Part shown: in pieces, positions 17,101 to 26,585 of the stretch | Layout of the letters: every line of letters begins with the position of its first letter | How positions within the stretch are numbered: position 1 is the stretch's first letter | Assembly (NCBI RefSeq): GCF_022410465.1 | Contig: NZ_JAJSON010000019.1 | Coordinates: 62,001 to 126,000, forward strand | DNA from: Christiangramia crocea | GTDB lineage: Bacteria > Bacteroidota > Bacteroidia > Flavobacteriales > Flavobacteriaceae | DNA length: 64,000 nt | Direction: 5' to 3' | The notes under the pieces: model-generated | Told to the model about the DNA's origin: nothing | The model's database searches: none | What the model saw: the letters and a program-made list of their open reading frames with translations, nothing else | Program-made: the position numbers and the translations under genes

Positions 17101-18239
17101 TATAGCATTCCCTTTGTTGATGGCAGGATCATTTTTTCAGTGTCCCTCTTTACCGCCATTTTAATCGATTTTGCAAAGGCCTTGAAAATTGCCTCTATCT
17201 TATGGTGTTCATTGATTCCTTCAGCCTTTATATTTAGATTCGCTTTAGCCCCATCAGTAAAAGATTTGAAGAAATGATAGAACATTTCTGTTGGCATCTT
17301 GCCAATCATTTCCCTGTTAAAATCAGCTTTCCACTCCAGCCAGTTACGGCCTCCAAAATCTATCGCCACCTGGGCAAGACAATCGTCCATAGGCAGGCAA
17401 AAACCATATCTTTCAATACCCAGCTTATTTCCCAGAGCCTGACTAAAAACCTCTCCAAGGGCTATAGCCGTATCTTCAATAGTATGATGTTCATCCACTT
17501 CCAGGTCGCCATCTACTTTTATCTTAAGGTCCATTTGTCCGTGGCGGGCTAGCTGGTCCAGCATATGGTCAAAAAAGGCAATTCCTGTACTGATGTCACT
17601 TTTACCTGAACCATCAAGGTTAAGTTCAATTTGAATATCAGTTTCGTTGGTCTTTCTTGTTATTTCAGCAGTCCTGTCCTGAAGTTTTAAAAACTCATAG
17701 ATATCTTTCCAGGAATCAGTCTTCAAGACGATATTATCCTCAACTTCTTTTTTATCATTTTCAACTTCATCAACGGCCAATTCCTCATGAGTATCTATAA
17801 AAATTCCCTTCCCACCAAAATTGAAAGCGAATTCAATATCTGTGAGTCGATCGCCAATCATAAACGAATTTTTAAGGTCGTATTTTCTGTTGTTAAGGAA
17901 CTTCTCCTCCATCAGCCCCAGATTAGGCTTTCTGGTAGGAGCATTTTCTTTTGCAAAGGTCCTGTCGATCAAAACATCACTAAACTCTACTCCTTCATTT
18001 TTAAAGATTTTGATGATGAAATTCTGAATAGGCCAGAAATCGCTTTCCGGAAAACTGTCGGTTCCCAATCCATCCTGATTGGTCACCATCACGATTTCAT
18101 AATCCAGTTCTTTGGCTATTTTTCCCATATAGGTTAAAACCTCCGGATAAAATTCAAGTTTGTCCAGATTGTCTATCTGGTAATCTCCCGGTTCATGTAT
18201 AAGGGTTCCGTCCCGGTCTACAAATAAAACTTTAGTCAT
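17100..18239 (-). CDS. hisB: Bifunctional histidinol-phosphatase / imidazoleglycerol-phosphate dehydratase
   Basis: A 379-residue fusion. The N-terminal HAD phosphatase (about 1-165) has [16 protein letters not shown] with the nucleophile Dx[11 protein letters not shown], and [12 protein letters not shown]. The C-terminal IGP dehydratase (about 190-379) has the metal-binding [12 protein letters not shown] and [14 protein letters not shown], plus [10 protein letters not shown]. It performs the dehydratase step and the histidinol-phosphate phosphatase step. Its start overlaps the hisC stop by 8 bases, so the two are likely coupled in translation. Confidence 0.96.
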   Translation of the reverse strand: MTKVLFVDRDGTLIHEPGDYQIDNLDKLEFYPEVLTYMGKIAKELDYEIVMVTNQDGLGTDSFPESDFWPIQNFIIKIFKNEGVEFSDVLIDRTFAKENAPTRKPNLGLMEEKFLNNRKYDLKNSFMIGDRLTDIEFAFNFGGKGIFIDTHEELAVDEVENDKKEVEDNIVLKTDSWKDIYEFLKLQDRTAEITRKTNETDIQIELNLDGSGKSDISTGIAFFDHMLDQLARHGQMDLKIKVDGDLEVDEHHTIEDTAIALGEVFSQALGNKLGIERYGFCLPMDDCLAQVAIDFGGRNWLEWKADFNREMIGKMPTEMFYHFFKSFTDGAKANLNIKAEGINEHHKIEAIFKAFAKSIKMAVKRDTEKMILPSTKGML

Positions 18240-19284
18240 TTTTTATTTCTTTTAATGCGTTGATCAGTTTTCTGTTCTCCCTCTTTGTCCCCACAGTAAT
18301 CCGCAGGCAATTATTGCATAAAGGCTGGTTACTTCTGTTTCTCACAACTATTCCCTTTTCGATCAATTGATCATATCTCTTATTGGCATTATCCACTTCT
18401 ATTAGCAGGAAATTGGCATCAGACTTATAGACTTTTGAGATAAAATCAACTTCAACTAATTCTTTAATTAAACTACTTCTTTCCTTCAGTATTTCAGATA
18501 CTTGCAATTTAATTTCTTTTATGCGCTGTAAAGCTTTTAATCCCTCATTTTGAGTTAATTGATTTACATTATAAGGAGGTTTGATCCTGTTTAGAATCCT
18601 GATAATCGCTTCAGAAGCATATAGAATTCCCAATCTGATTCCTGCCATTCCGTAAGCCTTGGAAAAAGTTTGAGTAACTATCAAATTTGGGTATTCCTGA
18701 AGTCTTTTTGTCCAGCTTTCCTGTTCTGAAAAATCGATATAAGCTTCATCTATTACCACAAGACCCATGAAATTATCAAGGATCTTTTCTATTCTATCCA
18801 CCTCAAAGGAATTTCCCGATGGATTATTGGGCGAACAAAGAAAAATGATCTTTGTACTATTATTAACCTGATTCAAAATTGCAGTCACATCAGGCTCGAA
18901 ATCATGATTTAGCAAAACTTCCCTGTTCTCGATATGGTTAATATCGGCCAGAACTTTATACATCCCGTACGTAGGCGGCAGGGTAACCACATTGTCTTTC
19001 CCCGGTTCGCAGAAAGCCCGGAAGATAAGATCCAGCACTTCATCGCTTCCATTTCCCAATAGAATATTAGCTTCCGGAATGTCCTTAACCTCTGAGAGTT
19101 TTTCTTTTAAAAGATTCTGTTGCGGATCGGGATAACGATTAAGTCCCGTATCATTCGGATTCTCATTAGCGTCCAGAAAGACCATCTCAGCACCCTGAGT
19201 CTTGAACTCATCCCTGGCCGAAGAATATGGCTTTAATGAAGCGACATTACTCCGAACCAGTGTATTTATATCAAATGCACTCAT
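18232..19284 (-). CDS. hisC: Histidinol-phosphate aminotransferase HisC
   Basis: A 350-residue class I/II PLP aminotransferase. The pattern [18 protein letters not shown], the [11 protein letters not shown] segment carrying the PLP-interacting Asp, and [16 protein letters not shown] with the Schiff-base Lys identify it as HisC. The C-terminal [19 protein letters not shown] is also typical. The gene lies one base downstream of the hisD stop codon and overlaps hisB. Confidence 0.96.
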   Translation of the reverse strand: MSAFDINTLVRSNVASLKPYSSARDEFKTQGAEMVFLDANENPNDTGLNRYPDPQQNLLKEKLSEVKDIPEANILLGNGSDEVLDLIFRAFCEPGKDNVVTLPPTYGMYKVLADINHIENREVLLNHDFEPDVTAILNQVNNSTKIIFLCSPNNPSGNSFEVDRIEKILDNFMGLVVIDEAYIDFSEQESWTKRLQEYPNLIVTQTFSKAYGMAGIRLGILYASEAIIRILNRIKPPYNVNQLTQNEGLKALQRIKEIKLQVSEILKERSSLIKELVEVDFISKVYKSDANFLLIEVDNANKRYDQLIEKGIVVRNRSNQPLCNNCLRITVGTKRENRKLINALKEIKND

Positions 19285-19285
19285 G

Positions 19286-20569
19286 CTATTCGAGGTCTTT
19301 TAATCTTAGACTAACTGCGTTTTTGTGAGCCTGTAAACCTTCAGCTTCTGCGAGCAATTCTATAGAAGGACCAATCTCTTTTATGCCGGCTTCAGAGATC
19401 TTCTGAAAAGTGATCGTCTTCATAAAGCTATCCAGATTCACCCCGCTATACTGTTTTGCATAACCATTGGTAGGCAGGGTATGATTGGTTCCCGATGCAT
19501 AGTCTCCAGCACTCTCTGGAGCATAATTCCCGATAAATACAGAGCCTGCATTGGCAATTCCATTCACAAAAAAGGATTCGTTTTCAGCACACACGATAAA
19601 GTGTTCAGGACCATATTCATTGATGAGTTCCAGAGCTTCTTCATCGGAATCAATCAGAATCAACCGGGAATTCTCAATTGCTCTCTCCGCGATCGCCTGG
19701 CGTGGCAATGCATTTATCTGAACTTCAATCTCATCTGAAACTTTATCCAGAAGCTTTTCTGAAGTAGAAATAAGAATCACCTGACTATCTATGCCATGTT
19801 CTGCCTGACTTAAAAGATCGGAAGCCACATAGGCAGCTTTAGCAGAATCATCAGCAAAAATGAGCAATTCGGAAGGTCCGGCCGGCATATCGATGGCTAC
19901 CTGGTATTTGGTAGCAAGTTGCTTTGCGACCGTAACAAACTGATTTCCCGGTCCAAATATCTTATAAACCTGTGGAACATCTTCAGTCCCAAAGGTCATC
20001 GCTCCAATCGCCTGTATACCCCCAATCTTAAAGATCTTCGTTACCCCGCAAAGTTCAGCAGTATATAAAATTGCCGGATTTACCCTAGCCTCTTTACTGG
20101 GAGGTGTGCAAAGGATGATCTCCTCGCAGCCTGCAAGCCTGGCCGGGATGGCAAGCATTAAAATTGATGAAAAGAGCGGAGCCGTCCCTCCGGGAATATA
20201 TAGTCCAACTTTCTGGATCGGTTTTTTTTCCTGCCAGCAACTCACACCACTGGTAGTTTCAACACTTACCTTTTCTGTCTTTTGGGCTGAATGAAATTTT
20301 TCAATATTGGCTTTCGCCAGCTTTATAGCCTCTTTTAATTCTGAAGATATTTCGTTTTTAGCCTCCTCTATTTCTTGCCGGGTAACCACTAGGCTGTCCA
20401 GTTTGATTCCATCAAAAAGATCGGTGTACTTTGCAACCGCTGAATTACCTTTTGTTCTGATCTCATCGAAGATCTGATTTACGGTTTGCTCAATATCGGT
20501 AACGGTCTGGGTTGGTCTCTTAAGGATTTCAGGCCAGTCCGTTCTGGATGGATTTAAAATCTTTTTCAT
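19286..20569 (-). CDS. hisD: Histidinol dehydrogenase HisD
   Basis: A 427-residue NAD+-dependent enzyme oxidising histidinol to histidine in two steps. Recognisable blocks are KVGLYIPGGTAPLFSSILM, KIGGIQAIGAMTFGTE, VDMPAGPSE (here IDMPAGPSELLIFAD), LLSQAEHGIDSQVIL carrying zinc/catalytic residues, and NEYGPEHF with the general-base Glu-His pair. SAGDYASGTNHTLPT near residue 350 holds a further zinc ligand. It starts 21 bases after the hisG stop. Confidence 0.97.
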   Translation of the reverse strand: MKKILNPSRTDWPEILKRPTQTVTDIEQTVNQIFDEIRTKGNSAVAKYTDLFDGIKLDSLVVTRQEIEEAKNEISSELKEAIKLAKANIEKFHSAQKTEKVSVETTSGVSCWQEKKPIQKVGLYIPGGTAPLFSSILMLAIPARLAGCEEIILCTPPSKEARVNPAILYTAELCGVTKIFKIGGIQAIGAMTFGTEDVPQVYKIFGPGNQFVTVAKQLATKYQVAIDMPAGPSELLIFADDSAKAAYVASDLLSQAEHGIDSQVILISTSEKLLDKVSDEIEVQINALPRQAIAERAIENSRLILIDSDEEALELINEYGPEHFIVCAENESFFVNGIANAGSVFIGNYAPESAGDYASGTNHTLPTNGYAKQYSGVNLDSFMKTITFQKISEAGIKEIGPSIELLAEAEGLQAHKNAVSLRLKDLE

Positions 20570-20590
20570 AATCTAAATTTTCAGCAGTTA

Positions 20591-21454
20591 TTAAATTACC
20601 ATTTTTTCGATTGGTGCAACCAGTATACCTTCAGCCCCATAATTCTTAAGCTCGTCTATCACTTCCCAAAAACGCTCTTCGTTTATCACCGTATGAACAG
20701 AACTCCAGCCTTCTTCTGCCAGGGGTAGTACTGTAGGACTTCGCATTCCTAGCAATAATTTAATGATATCCTCCAGCTTTTCATCAGGTGCATTCAGTAA
20801 GATATATTTCGACGTCCTCGCATTTAGCACCGATTTGATTCGGAACTGTAACTTTTGTAAGATACTTTCTCTTTCAGGAGAAATCTTCGGGGAAATTGCA
20901 ATAACAGCTTCGCTTTTCAACATTACTTCAACTTCTTTGAGTCCGTTTTTAAAGAGAGTGCTTCCACTGGACACTATATCACAAATAGCATCTGCAAGAC
21001 CAATATTAGGTGCGATCTCCACAGAGCCATTAATAATATGAAGCTCAGCAGAAACCCCTTTTTCCTTTAAGAATTCATTTACTGTATTTGGATAAGATGT
21101 GGCTATCTTCATTCCATCAAGATCTTTAATGCCCGAATATTTGAAAGATTTGGGAACGGCCATGGAAACCCTGCATTTTGAGAAGCCTAGCTTTTCTGCC
21201 TGAATGATGTCCTGCCCTTTTTCAATCAGAACATTTTCACCAATTATGGCCACATCTACCACTCCATCCCGTAAATACTGCGGAATATCACCGTTTCTCA
21301 GATACATCACCTCCAGTGGGAAATTTCGGGAAGAAGCCTTTAACTGTTCCTTTCCGTTATCAATTGAAATCCCGGCATCCTTAAGGATCTTAATAGAGTC
21401 CTCATATAATCGGCCCGATTTCTGAACTGCAATTCTTAATTTTTCTTTACTCAT
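20591..21454 (-). CDS. hisG: ATP phosphoribosyltransferase HisG (long form)
   Basis: About 287 residues from the ATG at 21454 (MSKEKLRIAVQKSGRLYEDS). The open frame extends 17 codons upstream, but that stretch overlaps the attenuator hairpin and is not expected to be coding. It catalyses the first, committed step of histidine synthesis. The length and the C-terminal ACT-like regulatory domain (about 215-287, with VLPLAEEGWSSVHTVINEE) mark the long, feedback-inhibited form that does not need HisZ. VDVAIIGENVLIE and DAICDIVSSGSTL are catalytic-domain motifs. It is the first structural gene after the his leader. Confidence 0.95.
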   Translation of the reverse strand: MSKEKLRIAVQKSGRLYEDSIKILKDAGISIDNGKEQLKASSRNFPLEVMYLRNGDIPQYLRDGVVDVAIIGENVLIEKGQDIIQAEKLGFSKCRVSMAVPKSFKYSGIKDLDGMKIATSYPNTVNEFLKEKGVSAELHIINGSVEIAPNIGLADAICDIVSSGSTLFKNGLKEVEVMLKSEAVIAISPKISPERESILQKLQFRIKSVLNARTSKYILLNAPDEKLEDIIKLLLGMRSPTVLPLAEEGWSSVHTVINEERFWEVIDELKNYGAEGILVAPIEKMVI

Positions 21455-21481
21455 AACTTTAAATTGGCTGATATTAGAAAT

Positions 21482-21512
21482 AAAAAAACCCGTTTGATTG
21501 CTCAAACGGGTT
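21482..21512 (-). terminator. his operon attenuator hairpin
   Basis: On the minus strand AACCCGTTTGA (21512-21502) pairs with TCAAACGGGTT (21497-21487) around a 4-base loop, followed by a run of T. It lies between the leader peptide and hisG. An alternative pairing ATGATAT/ATATCAT between the leader stop and this stem could form when ribosomes stall, but it is short and I cannot fold it here. Confidence 0.85.
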
Positions 21513-21548
21513 ATGATATATTTTAGTTAATGTTACAGCATATCATAT

Positions 21549-21605
21549 TCACCTCGCCTGAGCGTGGATAGAAAAATGATGATGATGTACAAAAATTGGT
21601 CTCAT
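21549..21605 (-). CDS. hisL: his operon leader peptide (18 residues, HHHH)
   Basis: A short frame ATG (21605) to TGA (21549) encodes MRPIFVHHHHFSIHAQAR. Five of 18 residues are histidine, four of them consecutive, and the frame lies between a -7 promoter element and a terminator hairpin in front of hisG. This is the classical arrangement for ribosome-mediated attenuation: when charged tRNA-His is scarce, ribosomes stall on the His codons and the terminator does not form. The symbol follows the enterobacterial usage by analogy. Confidence 0.85.
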   Translation of the reverse strand: MRPIFVHHHHFSIHAQAR

Positions 21606-21613
21606 TGCTGGTC

Positions 21614-21621
21614 CAAATCTA
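21614..21621 (-). promoter_or_regulatory. -7 promoter element of the his operon (TAGATTTG)
   Basis: TAGATTTG on the minus strand fits TAnnTTTG. The expected transcript start is 3-4 bases before the leader-peptide ATG at 21605. No -33 TTTG is seen at the right distance. Confidence 0.5.
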
Positions 21622-21631
21622 AACAAAAAAT

Positions 21632-21658
21632 TTAAAAATAAAACCTTAATCAGGTTTT
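21632..21658 (-). terminator. Terminator after the prohibitin-like gene
   Basis: On the minus strand AAAACCT/AGGTTTT with a 5-base loop, followed by ATTTTT. It ends the 24.5-21.7 kb unit just before the his promoter. Confidence 0.65.
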
Positions 21659-21672
21659 TTAAGATTTGTTTT

Positions 21673-22488
21673 TTAGTTGTTTCCTAAAATAATCGGCATT
21701 CCACTGTCGCCCTGACCTATAACAACCACTTTAGCATTTGGAGATTTTGCCAGTTCTACCGTGGCTTGAATTCCTTTTTCTTTCAGCACTTTATCCGTCA
21801 ATGACTCACTAAGAATACGGTTTGCGGTTGCTTTACCTTCCGCATCGATACGCTGACGCTCTGCTTCCTGTTCGGCTTTGGTCAATCTAAATTCATATTC
21901 CAGGGATTCCTGTTCCTGTCTTAGCTTTCTTTCTATCGCATCTTTAATTGTAGAAGGAAGTGATACATCTCTAACAAGAACTTCATTTACCTGTACATAC
22001 TGATCTTCAAGCAAAAGATTTGTTTCGTCAAAAATTTCCTTTTGAATTGCTTCTCTTTTACTTGCGTAAAGCTGCTCCGGATTGTAACGTCCTACCACTG
22101 CTCTGGTAGCTGAACGAATTGCTGGTTGTAATAACCGCTGGATATAAGCCTCTCCTTTTTCCTGGTGAAGTTTACCTAACGCAGCATACTCTGGTTGAAA
22201 CCAAACAGATGCATCCAGGCTGATCTCAAGTCCGTTAGAAGAAAGTACTCGCATTTCTTCATCTATAGACTGTTGACGGACTTCGTAAACAAAAACCTTA
22301 TTCCAGGGAGCTACAAAGTGAAAACCTTCAGATAAAGGTGGTTGATCTGTAACCACACCTCCGCCGAAAGTTCGGTATAACACTCCGGCTTCACCAGAAT
22401 CAATAGTAACTGTAGATTTTGCAATAAAAATTATTAAAATGACTACACCTATGAATAAGGGTATGCCAATCTTGGGTAATCTTTCCAT
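21673..22488 (-). CDS. Prohibitin family (SPFH/band 7) membrane protein
   Basis: A 271-residue protein with one N-terminal membrane segment (about residues 7-25, GIPLFIGVVILIIFIAKS) and an SPFH domain (TVDSGEAGVLYRTFGGGV, then VRQQSIDEEMRVLSSNGLEI). A long charged helix follows (ERKLRQEQESLEYEFRLTKAEQEAERQRI), typical of prohibitin and HflC/HflK relatives. Such proteins form large ring assemblies in the membrane and often modulate FtsH-type proteases. It is 16 bases downstream of the VWA protein gene. Confidence 0.9.
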   Translation of the reverse strand: MERLPKIGIPLFIGVVILIIFIAKSTVTIDSGEAGVLYRTFGGGVVTDQPPLSEGFHFVAPWNKVFVYEVRQQSIDEEMRVLSSNGLEISLDASVWFQPEYAALGKLHQEKGEAYIQRLLQPAIRSATRAVVGRYNPEQLYASKREAIQKEIFDETNLLLEDQYVQVNEVLVRDVSLPSTIKDAIERKLRQEQESLEYEFRLTKAEQEAERQRIDAEGKATANRILSESLTDKVLKEKGIQATVELAKSPNAKVVVIGQGDSGMPIILGNN

Positions 22489-22504
22489 ATATAAAATTTG
22501 AAAT

Positions 22505-24538
22505 TTAAATTAATCCTAAATATTTTCGGTAAAACCATTCTGCGGCAAGAATAATTATCAGGATAAACAACAGGTAATACCAGTCTATCAAAGGTACGGT
22601 TTTTTGTCGGCTTTTCTGTACAGGACGGAACTTATCATTATTTAAAAGCTTCGTGATGAGCTCATCTATCCTATCAGGAAAAGTGAGATTTGTTCCGTTG
22701 TTTTCTGCAAATGATTGCATCCCCAATAAATTAGCCGAAACGAACTGTTGCTCGGTATTATAATCTATAACCTCAAAGCTTCCAGATTTGGATATATTTC
22801 TCTCCAGAACCTCCACGGTAAAAGCATAATTTCCAGCCGGAAGATCACCCGCATCAAACTGATAAAAATTGTTTTTCAACACAAGGTCTGAAGTAAAGCT
22901 TTCCTGGGTATCATTATTCAATACAGTGATTTTTAAACTTTCTTCAGCATCAAACCGATAATTTTCGTCAAAATACTGGGCAGTAATAATCACATTCTCA
23001 TTGGCATAATAAAAATTTTCGTTCTCTACATTCAAACGGTCCCTGGATCGTTTGGCAGAAAGATTCTGGACCAATTTTCCGAAGAAATCGTCAAATTCCT
23101 GGAATGATTTATTATCTAAATAAGATTTCGCACGCCAGCGCCAAAGATTTTCACCCAGTAAAAATCCCGATTTTGGGGAATCTCTAGAAACTCCCATAAG
23201 AGGCTCCCCGGTTTTAACTCCCTGCAGCTCCTGATAAAGCAATATTCCATATTTACTGTTATCGAATTCCAGAGGACCAAACTTATCTACCAGAGGCGGG
23301 AAATCATTAAAACCAATATCCTCGAACTGAAATGCGCTAAACGTAGGATTATAAACCGGAAATATTTCCTGTGGCTGACTGACGGCATTCCTGGAATAAC
23401 CGAGCGTAAGACTATTAAGGTAATTCCAGTCCGTCTGAGTACCTGTAATTATTAAAAAATTATAATTCCTATCAAGAATTTCATTCACCAAATCATTAAA
23501 CCTTCTGTTAATTTGATAAATTATAATTAATTGATAATCTGTTATTTGTAAATTATTATTACCCAGGTACTTTATATCTGCCTTACGTTGCTGATTACTT
23601 TCAATTGATTTCTTTAGCATACCAAGATCGGGATGAGAAACATCGGTTAAGATCAAAACCGAAGTTCTTTCATCAATCACTTCAACCGCAAAATTCTGTT
23701 GATTATTTACAATGTTCTTTTCATCAGATAACGGGTCGATCTCTATTTTATAGGTTTTCACACCTAGAGAACTTGCGGGAAGATCTGTTCTTACAATCTG
23801 CGATTTTGAATCTGGTGAAAACCGGAGATTCCTGCTAAAAACAGTATTGTCTCCAGACATGATCCTAAAACTAGTCTCCGCAGCCTCACTGCCTGTATAG
23901 TTTAGGAATATCTCCACGGGAAAGCGGTTGTTCAGAAAGGCATATTTATTTGAATTTATCCTTTCAATGCTCAAATCCTTATAGCTGGCGGTATCCCCTA
24001 TTACGACAGGAAAAACCTGGGCATTCTTTTTTGTTTTATAATATCTGAAATCCCTTCCCAGACTTTGGTTACCATCGGTGAGCAAAACTATGGCAGACTG
24101 CTTCCCTGAAAATATTTCCTGGGTTTCAGAAAGGGCATTATAAATATTGGTATGGCGTGCGTCAAAATCAAGACTATCCTCCATGAACAAATCCTCACCA
24201 AAACCAATTTGATTCACCTCAAAATTCCGGTTGATTTCCTCATTTTCTGAAAGGCTTCGGGCAATACTTTGCAGGTTCTGCTTTTCTTCGAGATAGGCAA
24301 CAGATTGAGAATTATCGGCCAGAATAATCAGTTCCGGTTTTTCTACTTCATATTCAACAGAAGTGATTTTAGGGTTTATAAGTAATAAGATTACCAGAAA
24401 TACAGAAAGGCTTCTTAGTGCAAAGAAGATATAGTCTTTTCGCTGCCTGTGCTGCTTCCGGAACAGGTACTGAAAAAAAGCGAACCCCAGCGCTATAATT
24501 AGAGCCAGGGTTATATATAATAATGTGCTTATTGCCAT
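22505..24538 (-). CDS. Membrane-anchored VWA-domain protein (BatA-like family)
   Basis: A 677-residue protein with two N-terminal membrane segments (about 4-25 and 37-54) and one at the very C-terminus (YYLLFILIIILAAEWFYRK). Between them is a periplasmic or exposed region containing a von Willebrand A-like domain: LIILADNSQSVAY has the MIDAS DxSxS residues at 75-79, and AIVLLTDGNQSLG the later Thr/Asp. This layout is common in Bacteroidota proteins near aerotolerance (Bat) genes, but no other bat gene is nearby. Its role is unknown; protein-protein scaffolding at the envelope is an inference. Confidence 0.8.
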   Translation of the reverse strand: MAISTLLYITLALIIALGFAFFQYLFRKQHRQRKDYIFFALRSLSVFLVILLLINPKITSVEYEVEKPELIILADNSQSVAYLEEKQNLQSIARSLSENEEINRNFEVNQIGFGEDLFMEDSLDFDARHTNIYNALSETQEIFSGKQSAIVLLTDGNQSLGRDFRYYKTKKNAQVFPVVIGDTASYKDLSIERINSNKYAFLNNRFPVEIFLNYTGSEAAETSFRIMSGDNTVFSRNLRFSPDSKSQIVRTDLPASSLGVKTYKIEIDPLSDEKNIVNNQQNFAVEVIDERTSVLILTDVSHPDLGMLKKSIESNQQRKADIKYLGNNNLQITDYQLIIIYQINRRFNDLVNEILDRNYNFLIITGTQTDWNYLNSLTLGYSRNAVSQPQEIFPVYNPTFSAFQFEDIGFNDFPPLVDKFGPLEFDNSKYGILLYQELQGVKTGEPLMGVSRDSPKSGFLLGENLWRWRAKSYLDNKSFQEFDDFFGKLVQNLSAKRSRDRLNVENENFYYANENVIITAQYFDENYRFDAEESLKITVLNNDTQESFTSDLVLKNNFYQFDAGDLPAGNYAFTVEVLERNISKSGSFEVIDYNTEQQFVSANLLGMQSFAENNGTNLTFPDRIDELITKLLNNDKFRPVQKSRQKTVPLIDWYYLLFILIIILAAEWFYRKYLGLI

Positions 24539-24621
24539 TCTTAAAGTTGGAAGTTATAAGCTAACAGCTCAAAGCTCCAAGTTAACTAAAATTTTCATCG
24601 CTATAAAAATTCCTAAAACTT

Positions 24622-24657
24622 GAATTTCTAACTTCTCACTTCTAAAATCCAAATACT
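24622..24657 (-). repeat. GTGAGAAGTTAGA-type repeat after the fabG stop
   Basis: In the fabG sense the sequence right behind the stop contains GAAGTGAGAAGTTAGAAATT. It shares its core with the copy after hisB and with the copy after ybaB (GAAATGAGAAGTTAGAC). Confidence 0.5.
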
Positions 24658-24658
24658 A

Positions 24659-25405
24659 TCAGGTGTGCATTCCCCCATCAACATGAATGATCTGTCCTGT
24701 AACATAAGAGCTCAGGTCACTTCCAAGATATACACAGGCATTGGCGATATCTTCAGGTTTTCCTCCTCTTTTCAGCGGGATTGCCTCCCTCCAGCCCTGA
24801 ACCGTTTTCTCGTCCAGTTTTTCGGTCATTTCAGTTTCAATGAATCCGGGAGCGACCACATTGGTCCTTATATTACGTGAACCTAATTCCTGAGCCATGG
24901 ATTTTGAGAAGCCAATAATTCCCGCTTTAGAAGCTGCATAGTTCGCCTGGCCTGCATTTCCGGTAACGCCAACCACAGAACTCATATTGATGATACTACC
25001 CTTACGCTGTTTCAGCATGGTACGCTGAACAGCCTTGGTCATATTGAATATAGACTTCAGGTTCACTTCAATAACCTTATCGAAATCTTCCTCGCTCATC
25101 CTCATCAAAAGATTATCCTTGGTAATCCCGGCATTATTCACCAGAATATCTATAGATCCAAAATCCTCATTTACTTTATCTACTAATTCCTGGGCTTCCT
25201 TAAAGCTTGCGGCATTAGACTGGTAAGCTTTAGCCTTAACACCCAGTTCCTCCAGCTCTTTTGCCAGTTCTTCAGCCGACTGCGCCGATGAATTATATGT
25301 AAAAGCAACATTTGCTCCATGCTGGGCAAATACCTGGGCAATACCTTTTCCTATTCCACGACTACCCCCTGTAATTATTGCATTCTTTCCTTCTAATAAT
25401 TTCAT
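24659..25405 (-). CDS. fabG: 3-oxoacyl-[acyl-carrier-protein] reductase FabG
   Basis: A 248-residue short-chain dehydrogenase. The NADPH-binding loop is TGGSRGIGKGIAQ, NNAGITKDNLLMRM is the NNAG motif typical of FabG, and the catalytic Ser-Tyr-Lys is in NMSSVVGVTGNAGQANYAASKAG. The C-terminus ends SSYVTGQIIHVDGGMHT. It reduces 3-oxoacyl-ACP in fatty acid elongation. A -7 element lies 29 bases upstream, so it probably has its own promoter and may read into the VWA and prohibitin genes. Confidence 0.95.
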   Translation of the reverse strand: MKLLEGKNAIITGGSRGIGKGIAQVFAQHGANVAFTYNSSAQSAEELAKELEELGVKAKAYQSNAASFKEAQELVDKVNEDFGSIDILVNNAGITKDNLLMRMSEEDFDKVIEVNLKSIFNMTKAVQRTMLKQRKGSIINMSSVVGVTGNAGQANYAASKAGIIGFSKSMAQELGSRNIRTNVVAPGFIETEMTEKLDEKTVQGWREAIPLKRGGKPEDIANACVYLGSDLSSYVTGQIIHVDGGMHT

Positions 25406-25433
25406 ATTGATTGGTCTTGATTAATTGACTATC

Positions 25434-25441
25434 CAAATATA
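25434..25441 (-). promoter_or_regulatory. -7 promoter element of fabG (TATATTTG)
   Basis: TATATTTG on the minus strand fits TAnnTTTG; the last G is 29 bases before the fabG ATG. It lies immediately after the sucD terminator. Confidence 0.5.
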
Positions 25442-25462
25442 ACAAAACTGAACAGGCCTCTA

Positions 25463-25499
25463 ATAAAAAACCCTTCTGAAAAATATTCAATTCAGAAGG
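25463..25499 (-). terminator. Terminator after sucD
   Basis: On the minus strand CCTTCTGAA/TTCAGAAGG with a 10-base loop, followed by GTTTTTTA. Confidence 0.8.
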
Positions 25500-25526
25500 A
25501 TCTTTAAAATTTATAATAATTGAGGT

Positions 25527-26402
25527 TTAGCTATTAAGAACCTCAGCTACTTTTAATCCGATTTCTGCAGGAGAATCCACAACATGGATTCCATTCTCCT
25601 TAAGAATTTTCTTTTTAGCCTGAGCAGTATCTTCGCTACCTCCAACGATCGCACCGGCATGACCCATGGTACGACCTGCAGGAGCAGTTTCACCAGCAAT
25701 AAAACCAATAACAGGTTTTTTGTTACCGTTCTCTTTCACCCATTTGGCTGCATCAGCCTCTAGCTGACCACCAATCTCGCCAATCATTACGATACACTCT
25801 GTTTCTTCATCATTCATCAACAATTCAACAGCTTCTTTGGTAGTAGTCCCAATGATAGGATCACCACCAATTCCGATAGCCGTGGTAATTCCAAGCCCTT
25901 GCTTCACCACCTGATCTGCTGCTTCATAAGTAAGAGTACCGGATTTAGATACGATACCAACTTTCCCTTTCTTAAAAACAAAACCTGGCATAATACCAAC
26001 CTTAGCTTCTCCCGGGGTAATTACTCCAGGACAGTTAGGGCCAACAAGTCGGCAATCACGATCCTTGATATAATCGGCAGCCTTTACCATATCGGCAACA
26101 GGAATACCTTCAGTAATGGTAATAATTACTTTAATACCGGCATCGGCAGCTTCCATTATGGCATCGGCAGCAAATGCTGGCGGCACAAAAATGATCGATA
26201 CATCTGCCCCGGTTTGTTCAACCGCATCAGAAACCGTATTGAAAACTGGTTTGTTAAGGTGTTTTTGTCCTCCTTTTCCCGGAGTAACTCCACCAACTAC
26301 ATTTGTACCGTATTCTATCATCTGCTCGGCATGGAAAGTACCTTCACTTCCGGTAAAACCCTGCACGATTACTTTAGAATTTTTATTGACTAAAACGCTC
26401 AT
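25527..26402 (-). CDS. sucD: Succinyl-CoA synthetase, alpha subunit SucD
   Basis: A 291-residue subunit of the TCA-cycle enzyme that couples succinyl-CoA cleavage to nucleotide triphosphate synthesis. The CoA-binding [18 protein letters not shown] and [13 protein letters not shown], the [21 protein letters not shown] segment, and the phosphohistidine loop [13 protein letters not shown] are all present. The beta subunit (sucC) is not in the window, which is normal for Bacteroidota where the two genes are often apart. It has its own promoter and terminator. Confidence 0.97.
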   Translation of the reverse strand: MSVLVNKNSKVIVQGFTGSEGTFHAEQMIEYGTNVVGGVTPGKGGQKHLNKPVFNTVSDAVEQTGADVSIIFVPPAFAADAIMEAADAGIKVIITITEGIPVADMVKAADYIKDRDCRLVGPNCPGVITPGEAKVGIMPGFVFKKGKVGIVSKSGTLTYEAADQVVKQGLGITTAIGIGGDPIIGTTTKEAVELLMNDEETECIVMIGEIGGQLEADAAKWVKENGNKKPVIGFIAGETAPAGRTMGHAGAIVGGSEDTAQAKKKILKENGIHVVDSPAEIGLKVAEVLNS

Positions 26403-26425
26403 AAGTGTTTTTTGATTTTGGTTTA

Positions 26426-26433
26426 CAAAAGTA
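26426..26433 (-). promoter_or_regulatory. -7 promoter element of sucD (TACTTTTG)
   Basis: TACTTTTG on the minus strand, 24 bases before the ATG, fits TAnnTTTG. A weak TTTA lies about 20 bases upstream. Confidence 0.5.
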
Positions 26434-26522
26434 TGTTTTTAAATATAAATCTTAAAGGCTTTTTAGGGATTATTCCCCGGATAATTCATAAAATTCCCAT
26501 AAAAACTGGCTGGTTTCAGGCA

Positions 26523-26550
26523 ATAAAAAAACCGAAGCGTCAACTTCGGT
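26523..26550 (-). terminator. Terminator after the BlaR1-like gene
   Basis: ACCGAAG/CTTCGGT with a 6-base loop, followed by seven T on the minus strand. Confidence 0.85.
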
Positions 26551-26585
26551 CCCCTGATTATTAATTTAAAAAATAGCTTCCTGCA

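Noticed and set aside
21455-21505. 17-codon N-terminal extension of hisG
   Set aside because: It runs into the attenuator hairpin, and the HisG family begins at MSKEKLRIAV.
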